Origin: Nodosilinea nodulosa PCC 7104
GTDB taxonomy: Bacteria > Cyanobacteriota > Cyanobacteriia > Phormidesmidales > Phormidesmidaceae
Direction of reading: 5' to 3'
Assembly: GCF_000309385.1 (NCBI RefSeq)
Contig: NZ_JH976537.1
Location: forward strand, 4,557,375 to 4,621,374
DNA: 64,000 nucleotides
The position numbers and the translations under genes are program-made. This document shows positions 1 to 8,565 of this stretch, piece after piece. Positions within the stretch are counted from its first letter, which is position 1, and each line of letters opens with the position of its first letter. Below the pieces are notes generated by a model. It was not told the DNA's origin. It searched no databases and saw only the letters and a program-made list of their open reading frames with translations.

Positions 1-1142
1 ATATCCACTGGCTCGTGCAGCTCGACCACGCCGATCGCCCCCAGCACCCGCACCTCTTTCACCGCTGGCAGGTCGCGGCAGGGAGCCAGTTCTCGCTTGA
101 GCTGGGCCTCAATGGCGAATACCCTGGCGGTCCAGTCGTAGCTCTCCAGCAGGTGCAGGTTCTCCAACGCCACCGCGCAGGCCAGAGGATTGGCCATAAA
201 GGTAGGGCCATGCATGAACACCCCGGCTTCCCCCTGGGCGAACGTCTCGCTAATGTGGCTAGTGGTGAGCGTTGCTGCCAGCGACATAAAGCCCCCGGTC
301 AGCGCCTTGCCAACGCAGAGAATATCTGGAGAAATCTCTACATATTCGCAGGCAAACAGCTTGCCCGTGCGGCCAAAGCCGGTGGCAATTTCATCGAGAA
401 TGAGAAGGACGTTGTGGCGATCGCACAGCTCCCGCGCCCGGCGCAGGTACTCGGGGCTATAGAACCGCATCCCCCCCGCCCCCTGCACCACTGGCTCAAA
501 AATCGCCGCCGCAATCTCGCCAGAGTGGCGCTCTAAAATGGCCTCAAAACTGGCAATATCGCTCTCTTCCCACACCCCTTCAAAGGGAATTTTGGGGGCA
601 TCGGCGAAGTACTGTTCTACCAGGCTGTGGCGAAATAGATGGTGCATGCCGTTTACCGGATCGCACACCGCCATCGCCGCAAAGGTATCGCCGTGATAGC
701 CGTGGCGCAGGGTGAGAAAGTGCTGCTTCTGCGGCTCTCCCCGGTTGTGCCAGTACTGAATCGCCAGCTTCATCGCCACTTCCACCGACACCGAGCCAGA
801 ATCGCAAAAAAAGACCTGCTGCAAGGGCTCTGGCGTCATCTGCACCAGCTTGTGGGCCAGCTGCACGGCGGGTTGATGGGTCAGCCCACCAAACATGACG
901 TGGCTCATGCGGTCCATTTGCGCCTGGGCCGCCCGGTTCAGCCGGGGATGGTTATAGCCGTGAATGCAGGTCCACCACGACGACATGCCGTCCACCAGTT
1001 GCTCCCCGGTTTCCAGCTCCAGGTAGACCCCCTGGGCCGATCGCACCGGAAACACTGGCCCTGTGCCCGGCATCGCCGCGTAGGGATGCCAGACATGGCG
1101 GCGATCCAAGGCCATGAGCTGGTCGGTGGGCAATATGTCCAT
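1..1142 (-). CDS. bioA: Adenosylmethionine-8-amino-7-oxononanoate aminotransferase, 3' end cut by window
   Basis: This PLP-dependent class III aminotransferase converts KAPA to DAPA in biotin synthesis, using S-adenosylmethionine as amino donor. Translation of the minus strand from the ATG at 1142 gives MDILPTDQLMALDRRHVWHP, then the BioA signature MSSWWTCIHGYNHP, DSGSVSVEVAMK and the acidic motif LILDEIATGFGRTG; the PLP lysine lies in CVGKALTGG. About 380 codons are present and the C-terminus lies before base 1. It follows the tig-clpP-clpX-hydrolase genes on the same strand after a 65-base gap, so it may be co-transcribed with them or have its own promoter. The family call is secure. Confidence 0.95.
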   Translation of the reverse strand, partial: MDILPTDQLMALDRRHVWHPYAAMPGTGPVFPVRSAQGVYLELETGEQLVDGMSSWWTCIHGYNHPRLNRAAQAQMDRMSHVMFGGLTHQPAVQLAHKLVQMTPEPLQQVFFCDSGSVSVEVAMKLAIQYWHNRGEPQKQHFLTLRHGYHGDTFAAMAVCDPVNGMHHLFRHSLVEQYFADAPKIPFEGVWEESDIASFEAILERHSGEIAAAIFEPVVQGAGGMRFYSPEYLRRARELCDRHNVLLILDEIATGFGRTGKLFACEYVEISPDILCVGKALTGGFMSLAATLTTSHISETFAQGEAGVFMHGPTFMANPLACAVALENLHLLESYDWTARVFAIEAQLKRELAPCRDLPAVKEVRVLGAIGVVELHEPVD

Positions 1143-1207
1143 GGTCAAATCCCCTCTTCCTGAGGAAAGAGATGAGGTGGCTAAGACAAAGGATAGCCGG
1201 GCAGCAG

Positions 1208-2095
1208 CTAGCTAGCTGAGGCCACCGGCGTTTCCCTAGATTCCCCAAGAAATGCGTTGACGTAGTCGAGGTAAGTGTCGGGATCTTCCAGCATGGGAAA
1301 GTGCCCAGTATTTTTCACCAACGCATACTCAATCTTCGGATTCAAATCTGCGGCCCTGCGCCCCAGTTCCGCCGGGGTAATTTTGTCGAACTCACCTGAT
1401 ACAAGCAGCGTTGTCACAGTGATTTTGGCGAACTCTACGGGCATAACCTCTGTGGCTTTTTTACTGACGGAGGTAAAAATAGTGCCCAAGGCCGTAGCGT
1501 AGTCGGCGGCAAGAAAGTCTTCCAAAAAAGCAATTTTCTCCGCAGCGGGAATCGGGCGGTTGAGAAATCGGGCCATAAAAAAGCGCGGTGCCAGCGGAAT
1601 TTTTCCCAGCCACTTGGGTCGCACAGCTACCACGTAGCCGCCAAATTTGTAGAATGACTCAAAGGCGGCCTTGTCGTATTCGAAAATGCCGTTGCAGGTG
1701 AGAATGGCCCGATCCACCAGATGCGGATACTGGTTCAAAAAATACACTGCCACCGAGGCCCCCATGGAGTGGGCATTGATCGAGACTTTCGACAACCCCA
1801 GTTTATCCACCAGCACCGCCAAATCGTCGGCGTAGGTTTCTAGCTCATAGCCTCGCGATTCCATTGCCGCCTGTTGTTCAACAGCAATGACCGATCGCCC
1901 AAACCCGCGCATGTCGTAGAGCAGGCAGTCGTAGCGATCGCCCAAGGCCGCCGCCGTACTCTGCCAGTAGCGGGCTGACCCGGCCCAGCCGTGGACAAAC
2001 ACCATCACTGGCCTGCGAGACTCTGGATCGCGGGGGGCATCGGTACCCACCCACTCATAGTAGTGATTGACCTGGTTAACCTGAACGTAGGGCAT
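1208..2095 (-). CDS. Alpha/beta-fold hydrolase
   Basis: A 295-residue alpha/beta hydrolase. The oxyanion-hole segment VFVHGWAGSA is near residue 33, the nucleophile elbow NAHSMGASV holds the catalytic serine, the acid is probably the aspartate in SGEFDKITP, and the histidine is in NTGHFPMLEDP. There is no signal peptide, so it should be cytoplasmic. Its ATG lies two bases after the clpX stop codon (TAG-cc-ATG), so it is translationally linked to clpX as the last gene of the tig-clpP-clpX operon. The substrate cannot be read from sequence; esterase, haloperoxidase-like and C-C hydrolase activities all fit. BioH, which acts before BioA in some bacteria, has this fold and bioA is next door, but that link is only inference. 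Confidence 0.85.
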   Translation of the reverse strand: MPYVQVNQVNHYYEWVGTDAPRDPESRRPVMVFVHGWAGSARYWQSTAAALGDRYDCLLYDMRGFGRSVIAVEQQAAMESRGYELETYADDLAVLVDKLGLSKVSINAHSMGASVAVYFLNQYPHLVDRAILTCNGIFEYDKAAFESFYKFGGYVVAVRPKWLGKIPLAPRFFMARFLNRPIPAAEKIAFLEDFLAADYATALGTIFTSVSKKATEVMPVEFAKITVTTLLVSGEFDKITPAELGRRAADLNPKIEYALVKNTGHFPMLEDPDTYLDYVNAFLGESRETPVASAS

Positions 2096-2097
2096 GG

Positions 2098-3438
2098 CTA
2101 CGCAGACTCAGGTTTAGGCATTGAGGAGGGATGCACCAGCAGATCAGCGGTCGAGCGCTGCTCAACCATTTCGCGGGTAATGGTGCACCGTTTGAGATCT
2201 TTGCGGGAGGGCAGTTCGTACATGATGTCGAGCATCAGCTCTTCAATAATACCGCGCAGGGCACGGGCGCCAGTCTTGCGGCGATAGGCCTCACGGGCGA
2301 TCGCCCGCAGCGCGTCTGACTTAAACTCCAGCTGCACGTTGTCCATCCGCATCAGCTTTTGGAACTGTTTCACCAGGGCGTTCTTAGGCTCAGTGAGAAT
2401 GGCCATGAGCGACTCTTCGTCCAGCGGATCGACCACTGAAGTCGCCGGAATACGGCCAATAAACTCAGGAATCAGACCAAACTTCACCAGATCGTCGGGT
2501 TCCAGGTGGCGCAACACATCGGCGGTGCGCTTTTCGCGCGAAAACTGCCCTTCGCCAGGCTGCACGAAGCCAATGGATTTTTTGCCAATACGCTGCTCGA
2601 CGATTTTCTCCAGCCCCACGAAGGCGCCGCCGCAGATAAACAAAATATTGCTGGTGTCGATCTGGATGCAGTCCTGGTAGGGGTGTTTGCGCCCGCCCTG
2701 GGGCGGCACGTTGGCCACAGTGCCCTCCAGCATTTTCAGCAAGGCCTGCTGCACCCCTTCTCCCGACACATCACGGGTAATTGAAGGGTTCTCGCTCTTG
2801 CGGGCAATTTTGTCAATTTCGTCGATGTAGATAATGCCCCGCTGGGCCTCTTCCACATCCAGGTCGGCCACCTGAAGCAGCCGCAGGAGAATGTTTTCAA
2901 CATCTTCGCCTACGTAGCCGGCCTCGGTCAGGGTGGTGGCGTCGGCCACGGCAAAGGGCACCTCTAGAATGCGGGCCAGGGTTTGGGCCAGCAGCGTTTT
3001 GCCACAGCCCGTGGGGCCAATCAGCAGAATATTAGACTTTTGCAGCTCAATAACATCTTCGGGAGCCTCGCCATCGTTCCCCTGCAGATAACTCAGCCGC
3101 TTGTAGTGGTTATACACTGCCACCGAGAGCACTTTTTTGGCTTCATTTTGGCCGATGACGTGCTCGTCTAGGTAGTTCTTAATCTCCCGTGGTTTGGGAA
3201 TTTGGCTGAGGGAGATGGCTGGGGCCGTCCTCGGGTGGTCTGGGGATGGCGCATCGCGACGGGGTACTGGTTGAGCGATCGCGGTGCCCGAATCAAACAA
3301 CTCTTCGTCTAAGATTTCGTTGCATAGATCGACGCACTCGTCACATATATAGACCCCCGGCCCCGCAATTAGCTTGCGCACCTGCTCCTGAGACTTGCCG
3401 CAAAACGAGCACTTAAGATGGGAGTCGTACTTAGACAT
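2098..3438 (-). CDS. clpX: ATP-dependent Clp protease ATP-binding subunit ClpX
   Basis: ClpX is the AAA+ unfoldase that feeds substrates to ClpP. The 446-residue product has the N-terminal zinc-binding domain (C10, C13, C32, C35), Walker A GPTGCGKT at 141-148, Walker [10 protein letters not shown], and an IGF-type loop (KKSIGF) used to dock on ClpP. The linker at about 50-85, between the zinc domain and the AAA+ core, is rich in proline and alanine. It starts ten bases after clpP ends, and the order tig-clpP-clpX is the classical one. The length and all motifs are normal for the family. Confidence 0.98.
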   Translation of the reverse strand: MSKYDSHLKCSFCGKSQEQVRKLIAGPGVYICDECVDLCNEILDEELFDSGTAIAQPVPRRDAPSPDHPRTAPAISLSQIPKPREIKNYLDEHVIGQNEAKKVLSVAVYNHYKRLSYLQGNDGEAPEDVIELQKSNILLIGPTGCGKTLLAQTLARILEVPFAVADATTLTEAGYVGEDVENILLRLLQVADLDVEEAQRGIIYIDEIDKIARKSENPSITRDVSGEGVQQALLKMLEGTVANVPPQGGRKHPYQDCIQIDTSNILFICGGAFVGLEKIVEQRIGKKSIGFVQPGEGQFSREKRTADVLRHLEPDDLVKFGLIPEFIGRIPATSVVDPLDEESLMAILTEPKNALVKQFQKLMRMDNVQLEFKSDALRAIAREAYRRKTGARALRGIIEELMLDIMYELPSRKDLKRCTITREMVEQRSTADLLVHPSSMPKPESA

Positions 3439-3447
3439 AAAATGACC

Positions 3448-4137
3448 CTAGTTGAGTGCAGTCATCGTGACGTTGGCCGAAAGCGATCGCTGCTCTACAA
3501 CATCGTCAATCAGCCCGTAGTCCTTAGCCTCGGCGGCAGACATATAAAAATCGCGCTCGGTGTCAGCCTCAATCCGATCCATAGGCTGCCCGGTGTGGTA
3601 AGCAATCAGCTCATTGAGGCGGCTCTTGTGGTAGAGAATTTCCCGCGCCTGAATTTCAATGTCCACCGCCTGGCCCTGGGCACCTCCCAGAGGCTGGTGA
3701 ATCATGATTCGAGAACTCGGTAGCGACAGGCGTTTACCCTTAGCCCCTGCACAGAGCAGAAAGGCTCCCATACTGGCGGCTAAGCCGAAGCAAATGGTCA
3801 CCACATCGGGGCGGATTTGCTGCATGGTGTCGTAGATAGCCATCCCCGCTGTGACAGAGCCGCCAGGGGAGTTGATGTAAAGTTGCACATCCTTCTCGGG
3901 CTCCTCAGCATCTAAATAAAGCAGCTGCGCCACAATTGAGTCAGCCACCTGATCGGTAACCGGAGTGCCCAAAAACACAATTCGCTCCCGCAGCAGGCGA
4001 GAGTAAATATCAAACGCCCGCTCCCCCCGCCCTGATTGCTCTACGACAACGGGCAGCATACTGCGAACCTGGTTGGTGTTCAGGGCAGACTGGCTCAAGC
4101 TCAAAATAGGGCTATTTAAAGGGTTCGATGCAATCAT
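3448..4137 (-). CDS. clpP: ATP-dependent Clp protease proteolytic subunit ClpP
   Basis: Serine peptidase that forms the proteolytic chamber of Clp. The catalytic serine is in [11 protein letters not shown], the histidine in IMIHQPLGG and the aspartate in the DTERDFYM region. I chose the ATG at 4137 (MIASNPLN...), giving 229 residues; an in-frame TTG lies 15 bases upstream at 4152, and an internal ATG at 4059 (MLPVVVEQ) matches the usual mature N-terminus of ClpP paralogues that start MIPIVIEQ. No clear Shine-Dalgarno separates these options. Cyanobacteria carry several ClpP paralogues and ClpR; this is the one linked to clpX and has an intact triad, so it is not ClpR. Confidence 0.96.
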   Translation of the reverse strand: MIASNPLNSPILSLSQSALNTNQVRSMLPVVVEQSGRGERAFDIYSRLLRERIVFLGTPVTDQVADSIVAQLLYLDAEEPEKDVQLYINSPGGSVTAGMAIYDTMQQIRPDVVTICFGLAASMGAFLLCAGAKGKRLSLPSSRIMIHQPLGGAQGQAVDIEIQAREILYHKSRLNELIAYHTGQPMDRIEADTERDFYMSAAEAKDYGLIDDVVEQRSLSANVTMTALN

Positions 4138-4377
4138 AGTGGGTTTGGGCAAGATTTCAAGGGGTTCAAGATATTGCTTTACGGTAGCCCTAAGGTTGTT
4201 GCCTAGGCTAGCCCAATCGGAGACGGCTGGCTGGCCAAGCTATTGCTTGGCCTAATCGACATTATGCCCCAAAAATTTGGCTTCACGGGGTAGGTTCCCC
4301 TGGCGGAACCACATTTGGGCCCGCCCATCGATCGAATTGTTAGCTACCTTGGCTAATTTCTGGCCCTGACCGGGTTT
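4138..4377 (-). other. tig-clpP intergenic region with a stem-loop
   Basis: This is a 240-base spacer between tig and clpP, both on the minus strand. It contains a perfect 8-bp inverted repeat, GGCCAAGC-tatt-GCTTGGCC, at 4233-4252. No T-tract follows it in the direction of transcription, so it looks more like an mRNA processing or stability element, or an attenuator, than a terminator. I see no gene in the spacer. A separate clpPX promoter in here is likely but no clear -35/-10 pair was found. Confidence 0.4.
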
Positions 4378-5850
4378 TCAGGGTGTTTCCTCGGTCTCTT
4401 CTACGACATTGGCAGCTTCGACATCGGTGGCCTCAACATCTACGGTGGCGGTTTCGGCATCTACCTCAGCGGCCTCGGCTTCGATCGCATCGGCTTGCTC
4501 AACCGCTGCCGCCTCTGCTGCGGCCTCCTGCAAGGTTCCTTCAGGCACAAGCTCAACGGTGTTGGCTGCTTCGAGCCAGGCCAGAATTTTTTCCTGAAGC
4601 AGCTCCTCAGTTAGCACCTGCTTGAGGCGATCGGGATCCACCTGACTGGGATCTTCTACCTCAGCCATGGCTTCTTTGATCTTCTCTTGCAGGGCCTCCT
4701 CTTCAATTTTGATGCCCTCTTGCTTAGCCACTTCCCCCAGCGCCAGGGTGCGGCGCAGGCGATCGATGGCCTCGGGTCGGGTGCGCTGCCGCATGCCATC
4801 TACCAGCTCACGGGTCAGCATCTTGTTGACATCAATGCCCTGACGGCTGAGCTGCATGATGGTTTGGGTGAGTACAAAGTCCACCTCTTTTTGCACCAGA
4901 GTGTTGGGAATCTCAGCCTCTAGATGCTCTACCAGGGCTTCGATCAGAGCTGCATCCTTGTTGGCTTTAGTCTTTTCCTCGGCCTCGGTCTGGTAGCGCT
5001 CGGTTAGCGATGCTCTGAGTTCCTCAATGGTCTCAAACTCGCTGATTTCCTGGGCGAAATCGTCGTCTAAGTCGGGCAGCTCTTTTTCTTTGATTTCCTT
5101 CAGCGTGATAGAAAACACCGCTGGCTTACCCGCTAGCTCGGTTTGGGAATAGTCATCGGGGAAAGGAATCTCAACATCTTTAGCTTCATCCAGGCCCATG
5201 CCGATGATGCCCTCGACAAAGCCAGGGATGAACCGTCCTTCCTCTAGCTCTACCTGGAAGTCGGTGCCGGAGCCACCCTGAAACTCTTCGAACTCGCCGC
5301 TCTCGTTTTGAACCTTGCCTACGAAGTCAATTACCGCCACGTCACCCTGCTGGGCCGGGCGATCTTCAATGGGTACCAGGGTGGCCAAGTTGTTTTGGTA
5401 CTGGCTGAGGGTCGTATCGACGCGCTCTGGGTCGGGCAAGATTTCTTCAGCCTGTACGGATAACCCCTTGTACTGCTTCAGCGTGACGCGGGGGGGAACA
5501 TCGACAGAGGCTTGAATCGTGATGGGCTGCCCCGGTTCGTAGGCGAGCACCAATTCTTCAAAGGAGGTTTTGAGCTGGTAGTTGCCGATCGCGTCAATCT
5601 CTTCCTGGGCGATCGCCTTATCTACGGCATTCTGCACCAGCTCTTCCAGTACCGCCGCTTTAAACTGAGGCACCCCGACGCGCTGCAAAAAGACCTTGCG
5701 GGGCACTTTGCCTTTGCGAAAGCCCGGTACGTTAACCGTCCGCATCATCTTACTCAGCACCTGATCGTAGGTTTTTTGAGATAGATCGGCGGGGACTTCA
5801 ATTTCTAGGCCTACCTGGCTATCGGGCAGTACTTCCTGAGTAACTTTCAT
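4378..5850 (-). CDS. tig: Trigger factor
   Basis: Ribosome-bound chaperone with peptidyl-prolyl isomerase activity. The N-terminal ribosome-binding domain has the loop VPGFRKGKVPRKV near residue 42 (GFRxGKxP signature), followed by an FKBP-like domain from about residue 160 to 250 and the helical C-terminal domain. At 490 residues it is longer than the E. coli protein because roughly the last 50 residues form an acidic, alanine- and glutamate-rich low-complexity tail ending VEETEETP. This is the first gene of the tig-clpP-clpX-hydrolase operon and is divergent from asd. A TATAAA-like -10 on the minus strand lies around 5920-5930. Confidence 0.97.
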   Translation of the reverse strand: MKVTQEVLPDSQVGLEIEVPADLSQKTYDQVLSKMMRTVNVPGFRKGKVPRKVFLQRVGVPQFKAAVLEELVQNAVDKAIAQEEIDAIGNYQLKTSFEELVLAYEPGQPITIQASVDVPPRVTLKQYKGLSVQAEEILPDPERVDTTLSQYQNNLATLVPIEDRPAQQGDVAVIDFVGKVQNESGEFEEFQGGSGTDFQVELEEGRFIPGFVEGIIGMGLDEAKDVEIPFPDDYSQTELAGKPAVFSITLKEIKEKELPDLDDDFAQEISEFETIEELRASLTERYQTEAEEKTKANKDAALIEALVEHLEAEIPNTLVQKEVDFVLTQTIMQLSRQGIDVNKMLTRELVDGMRQRTRPEAIDRLRRTLALGEVAKQEGIKIEEEALQEKIKEAMAEVEDPSQVDPDRLKQVLTEELLQEKILAWLEAANTVELVPEGTLQEAAAEAAAVEQADAIEAEAAEVDAETATVDVEATDVEAANVVEETEETP

Positions 5851-6121
5851 GGGGTCTTTTGGTAACTAGACAGCGGCTGCGCAAGCTCCAAAGTGGCCTG
5901 GAGAACTTTTGACGCAATTTATAAGCATACTCTATTGCTATGGTGTGATCGGTATTCCTCGGGTTTAGTCCATATTTTTGAGCGCCTCGAACGGCTGGAC
6001 GGAAATCAAGCCACCGTTCCAACTCCTCGGGCAGGGCTGTTGAGCCGCAAAGCCAAAATGTTAGTATCAGCTGATGCACGTATACTTTGAACATTTTTGA
6101 TCATCTCGATGAGGTAGCGCT

Positions 6122-7150
6122 GTGTCGAACGGGCTAAGGGTTGCGGTGTTAGGGGCCACAGGGGCCGTGGGGGCAGAGCTTTTGGCGCTGCTAGAGCAGC
6201 GATCGTTTCCCCTCAAAGACCTGACCCTGCTGGCCTCGCCCCGCTCGGCTGGTACCACATTGAGCTTTGGAGGCGAAGAGATTCTCGTGCAGGCGCTAGG
6301 GGAAAATTCCTTTGCCGGTATTGACCTGGTGCTGGCATCGGCAGGGGGATCCGTCTCGCAGGAGTGGCTGCCGAAGGCCGTGGCGGCAGGGGCCATTTGT
6401 ATCGACAACTCCAGCGCCTACCGAATGGAGTCCACCGTTCCCCTCGTTGTTCCCGAGGTCAACCCCGAGGCTGCCCAGACCCACCAGGGCATTATTGCCA
6501 ACCCCAACTGCACCACCATTCTTATGGCCCTGGCGGTATGGCCCCTGCATCAGGTCCAGCCCGTGCAGCGAATAGTTGTGGCCACCTACCAGTCGGCCAG
6601 CGGTGCGGGAGCGCGCGCCATGGAAGAGGTGAAGCAGCAGGCTCGCGCCATCCTGGCGGGGGAAGAGCCGGTGGCGGAGGCGTTCCCCTATCCCCTGGCG
6701 TTCAATCTGTTTCCCCACAACTCGCCGCTCAACGAGCAGGGCTATTGCCAAGAAGAAATGAAGATGGTGAACGAAACTCGCAAGATTTTCGGTGCCGCCA
6801 ACCTGAGGATTTCGGCCACCTGTGTGAGGGTACCCGTACTGCGAGCCCACTCCGAAGCGATTAACATTGAATTTGGAGCTCCGTTTGCGCCCCAGGAGGC
6901 TAAAGCTCTACTGGCCAAAGCCCCAGGGGTCAAGGTCGTCGAAGACTGGGGTCGAAACTACTTCCCCATGCCAGTTGAGGCCAGCGGGCAAGACGATGTG
7001 CTGGTAGGTCGCATCCGCCAGGACATCTCTAATCCCAATGCCCTAGAGCTATGGCTCAGTGGCGACCAGATCCGTAAGGGAGCGGCCCTAAACGCCGTTC
7101 AGATTGCGGAACTGCTGACGGTGCCCCAAACCGTAGGAGCAAGCTTCTAA
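6122..7150 (+). CDS. asd: Aspartate-semialdehyde dehydrogenase
   Basis: This enzyme reduces aspartyl-4-phosphate to aspartate semialdehyde with NADPH, the branch-point step to lysine/diaminopimelate, threonine and methionine. The 342-residue product has the Rossmann motif GATGAVG at 11-17, the catalytic cysteine C130 in NPNCTT, and the active-site histidine in RVPVLRAHSE. It starts with GTG preceded by GAGGT. A TATACT hexamer at 6081-6086 is a candidate -10 with no good -35. dapA follows 81 bases downstream, placing two successive pathway enzymes together. Confidence 0.97.
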   Translation: MSNGLRVAVLGATGAVGAELLALLEQRSFPLKDLTLLASPRSAGTTLSFGGEEILVQALGENSFAGIDLVLASAGGSVSQEWLPKAVAAGAICIDNSSAYRMESTVPLVVPEVNPEAAQTHQGIIANPNCTTILMALAVWPLHQVQPVQRIVVATYQSASGAGARAMEEVKQQARAILAGEEPVAEAFPYPLAFNLFPHNSPLNEQGYCQEEMKMVNETRKIFGAANLRISATCVRVPVLRAHSEAINIEFGAPFAPQEAKALLAKAPGVKVVEDWGRNYFPMPVEASGQDDVLVGRIRQDISNPNALELWLSGDQIRKGAALNAVQIAELLTVPQTVGASF

Positions 7151-7162
7151 TCTTTCCCAGGG

Positions 7163-7192
7163 CTGACCCGCCGGGGGCGAACTTGGTATAAT
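7163..7192 (+). promoter_or_regulatory. Predicted promoter of dapA
   Basis: An extended -10 (TGgTATAAT, hexamer at 7187-7192) lies 18 bases after CTGACC (7163-7168), a four-of-six match to the sigma70 -35. The predicted start near 7199 would leave a leader of about 33 bases before the GTG of dapA. This would allow dapA to be expressed apart from asd. It is prediction from sequence only. Confidence 0.6.
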
Positions 7193-7231
7193 CTCAGGAA
7201 CATTGGATTTCGTAGGACGTAAGGCATTCGG

Positions 7232-8137
7232 GTGACGTATTTTGGCAGGGTGTTAACGGCAATGGTGACGCCATTTTCTGAAGATGGCTCCGTTGACTAT
7301 GCTGTGGCCGAGCGCCTGGCCGATTATCTGGTGACCAACGGCAGTGACGGAATAGTCGTGTGCGGCACTACGGGGGAGTCGCCAACCCTGAGCTGGCAGG
7401 AGGAATATCAGCTGTACAAGACCGTGAGCGGGGCCGTAGCCGGTCGTGCTAAGGTAATCGCGGGCACTGGGTCAAATTCTACTTCAGAGGCGATCGAGGC
7501 CACTCGCCATGCTTGTGACCTGGGGCTGGATGGCTCCCTGCAAGTGGTACCGTACTATAACAAACCATCCCAAGAGGGTCTCTATCAGCACTTCAGCCAG
7601 ATCGCAGCAACGGTGCCCGACCTGCCGATTATGCTTTACAACATCCCTGGGCGTACCGGCTGCGCGCTGGGCGTTGAGACCATTTCCCGTTTGGCAAAAA
7701 TATCGAATATAGTGGCTATTAAGGAGGCTAGCGGAAGTTTAGACCAGGCCAGTCAAGTTCGTTATCATACCCCTGCTGAGTTTGGCATCTACTCCGGGGA
7801 TGACTCATTGACTCTTCCAATCCTTGCCGTGGGCGGCTGTGGGGTAGTAAGTGTTGCCAGCCATCTGGTTGGCCCTCAAATTCAAGGTATGGTGCAGGCC
7901 TACGAAGCCGGAGAGACCCGGTTGGCTACCAAAATTCATTTGCAGCTACTGCCTTTGTTCAAGGTACTGTTCCTTACCACCAATCCAGTACCGCTTAAGA
8001 TTGCGCTAGCGCAGCAGGGATGGCCGGTGGGCGCTGTGCGATCGCCTCTGTGTATGCCCGATGAGTCTGTGAGTATTGCAATTTCAGAGGTGCTGCAGCA
8101 GCTCTCTGAGCAGGGTATTTTAGCCCAGAGAGCCTAG
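7232..8137 (+). CDS. dapA: 4-hydroxy-tetrahydrodipicolinate synthase
   Basis: DapA condenses pyruvate with aspartate semialdehyde to make hydroxytetrahydrodipicolinate for lysine and peptidoglycan. The 301-residue TIM barrel has the [10 protein letters not shown] motif at 44-53, catalytic tyrosine Y136 in LYNIPGRTG and the Schiff-base lysine K164 in AIKEASG. The start is GTG at 7232. It follows asd, which supplies its substrate. No deviations from the family are visible. Confidence 0.97.
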   Translation: MTYFGRVLTAMVTPFSEDGSVDYAVAERLADYLVTNGSDGIVVCGTTGESPTLSWQEEYQLYKTVSGAVAGRAKVIAGTGSNSTSEAIEATRHACDLGLDGSLQVVPYYNKPSQEGLYQHFSQIAATVPDLPIMLYNIPGRTGCALGVETISRLAKISNIVAIKEASGSLDQASQVRYHTPAEFGIYSGDDSLTLPILAVGGCGVVSVASHLVGPQIQGMVQAYEAGETRLATKIHLQLLPLFKVLFLTTNPVPLKIALAQQGWPVGAVRSPLCMPDESVSIAISEVLQQLSEQGILAQRA

Positions 8138-8565
8138 CTTTTAATGGGTCAACGACTAGCCGAAGCGCAGGGCACTACCTTTAAGGCCTCCGGTGCCTCA
8201 GGAAAACCCCTAAGCTAAACCGGCTCGAGGAAGCTACTCATTTCTGCCCAATTTTCTAACAACTGAATAGCCCGCTTATCCTTTATTCCTGTGTGAACTT
8301 TATCTATGGATCTATCTGTACTGTCTATGGCCCTAGCCGCTCTATCTGTCGATGTTGCGACATCGATTTGGGCCTGCATAGTTCCTATCACTGCTCCTGC
8401 CGACCGCTAGAGCCATAGTTGCGCTGCATACAGGCTAAGGAAATTGTCTTGCCCGCTGAGGTATAGCGCAATTCCCGATCACCATACGCGGTCTGGCCTT
8501 AGGTGCTATCTATTTCTGCTCAACTTTCCAAATTTTCAAACAACTGTTTACTGACGAGATTGTTT
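8138..8565 (+). other. Intergenic region before RNase J, no convincing gene
   Basis: This 428-base stretch lies between dapA and rnj. It includes two similar T/A-rich segments (8249-8275 and 8512-8545) that both contain TTTCTGC-C-A and end in AACAACTG, and several CTATCTGT words around 8308-8345. A 34-codon open frame (8306-8410) is hydrophobic but has no recognisable family and no Shine-Dalgarno. It probably holds the rnj promoter and a leader RNA, but I could not pick a -35/-10 pair with confidence. Confidence 0.35.

Noticed and set aside
15..536. Plus-strand open frame over the bioA region
   Set aside because: It is the complement of bioA, which has clear aminotransferase motifs on the minus strand.
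8306..8410. 34-codon hydrophobic small frame upstream of RNase J
   Set aside because: It looked like a small photosystem or cytochrome subunit (PetN/PsaM size), but the sequence matches none of them and no Shine-Dalgarno is present.
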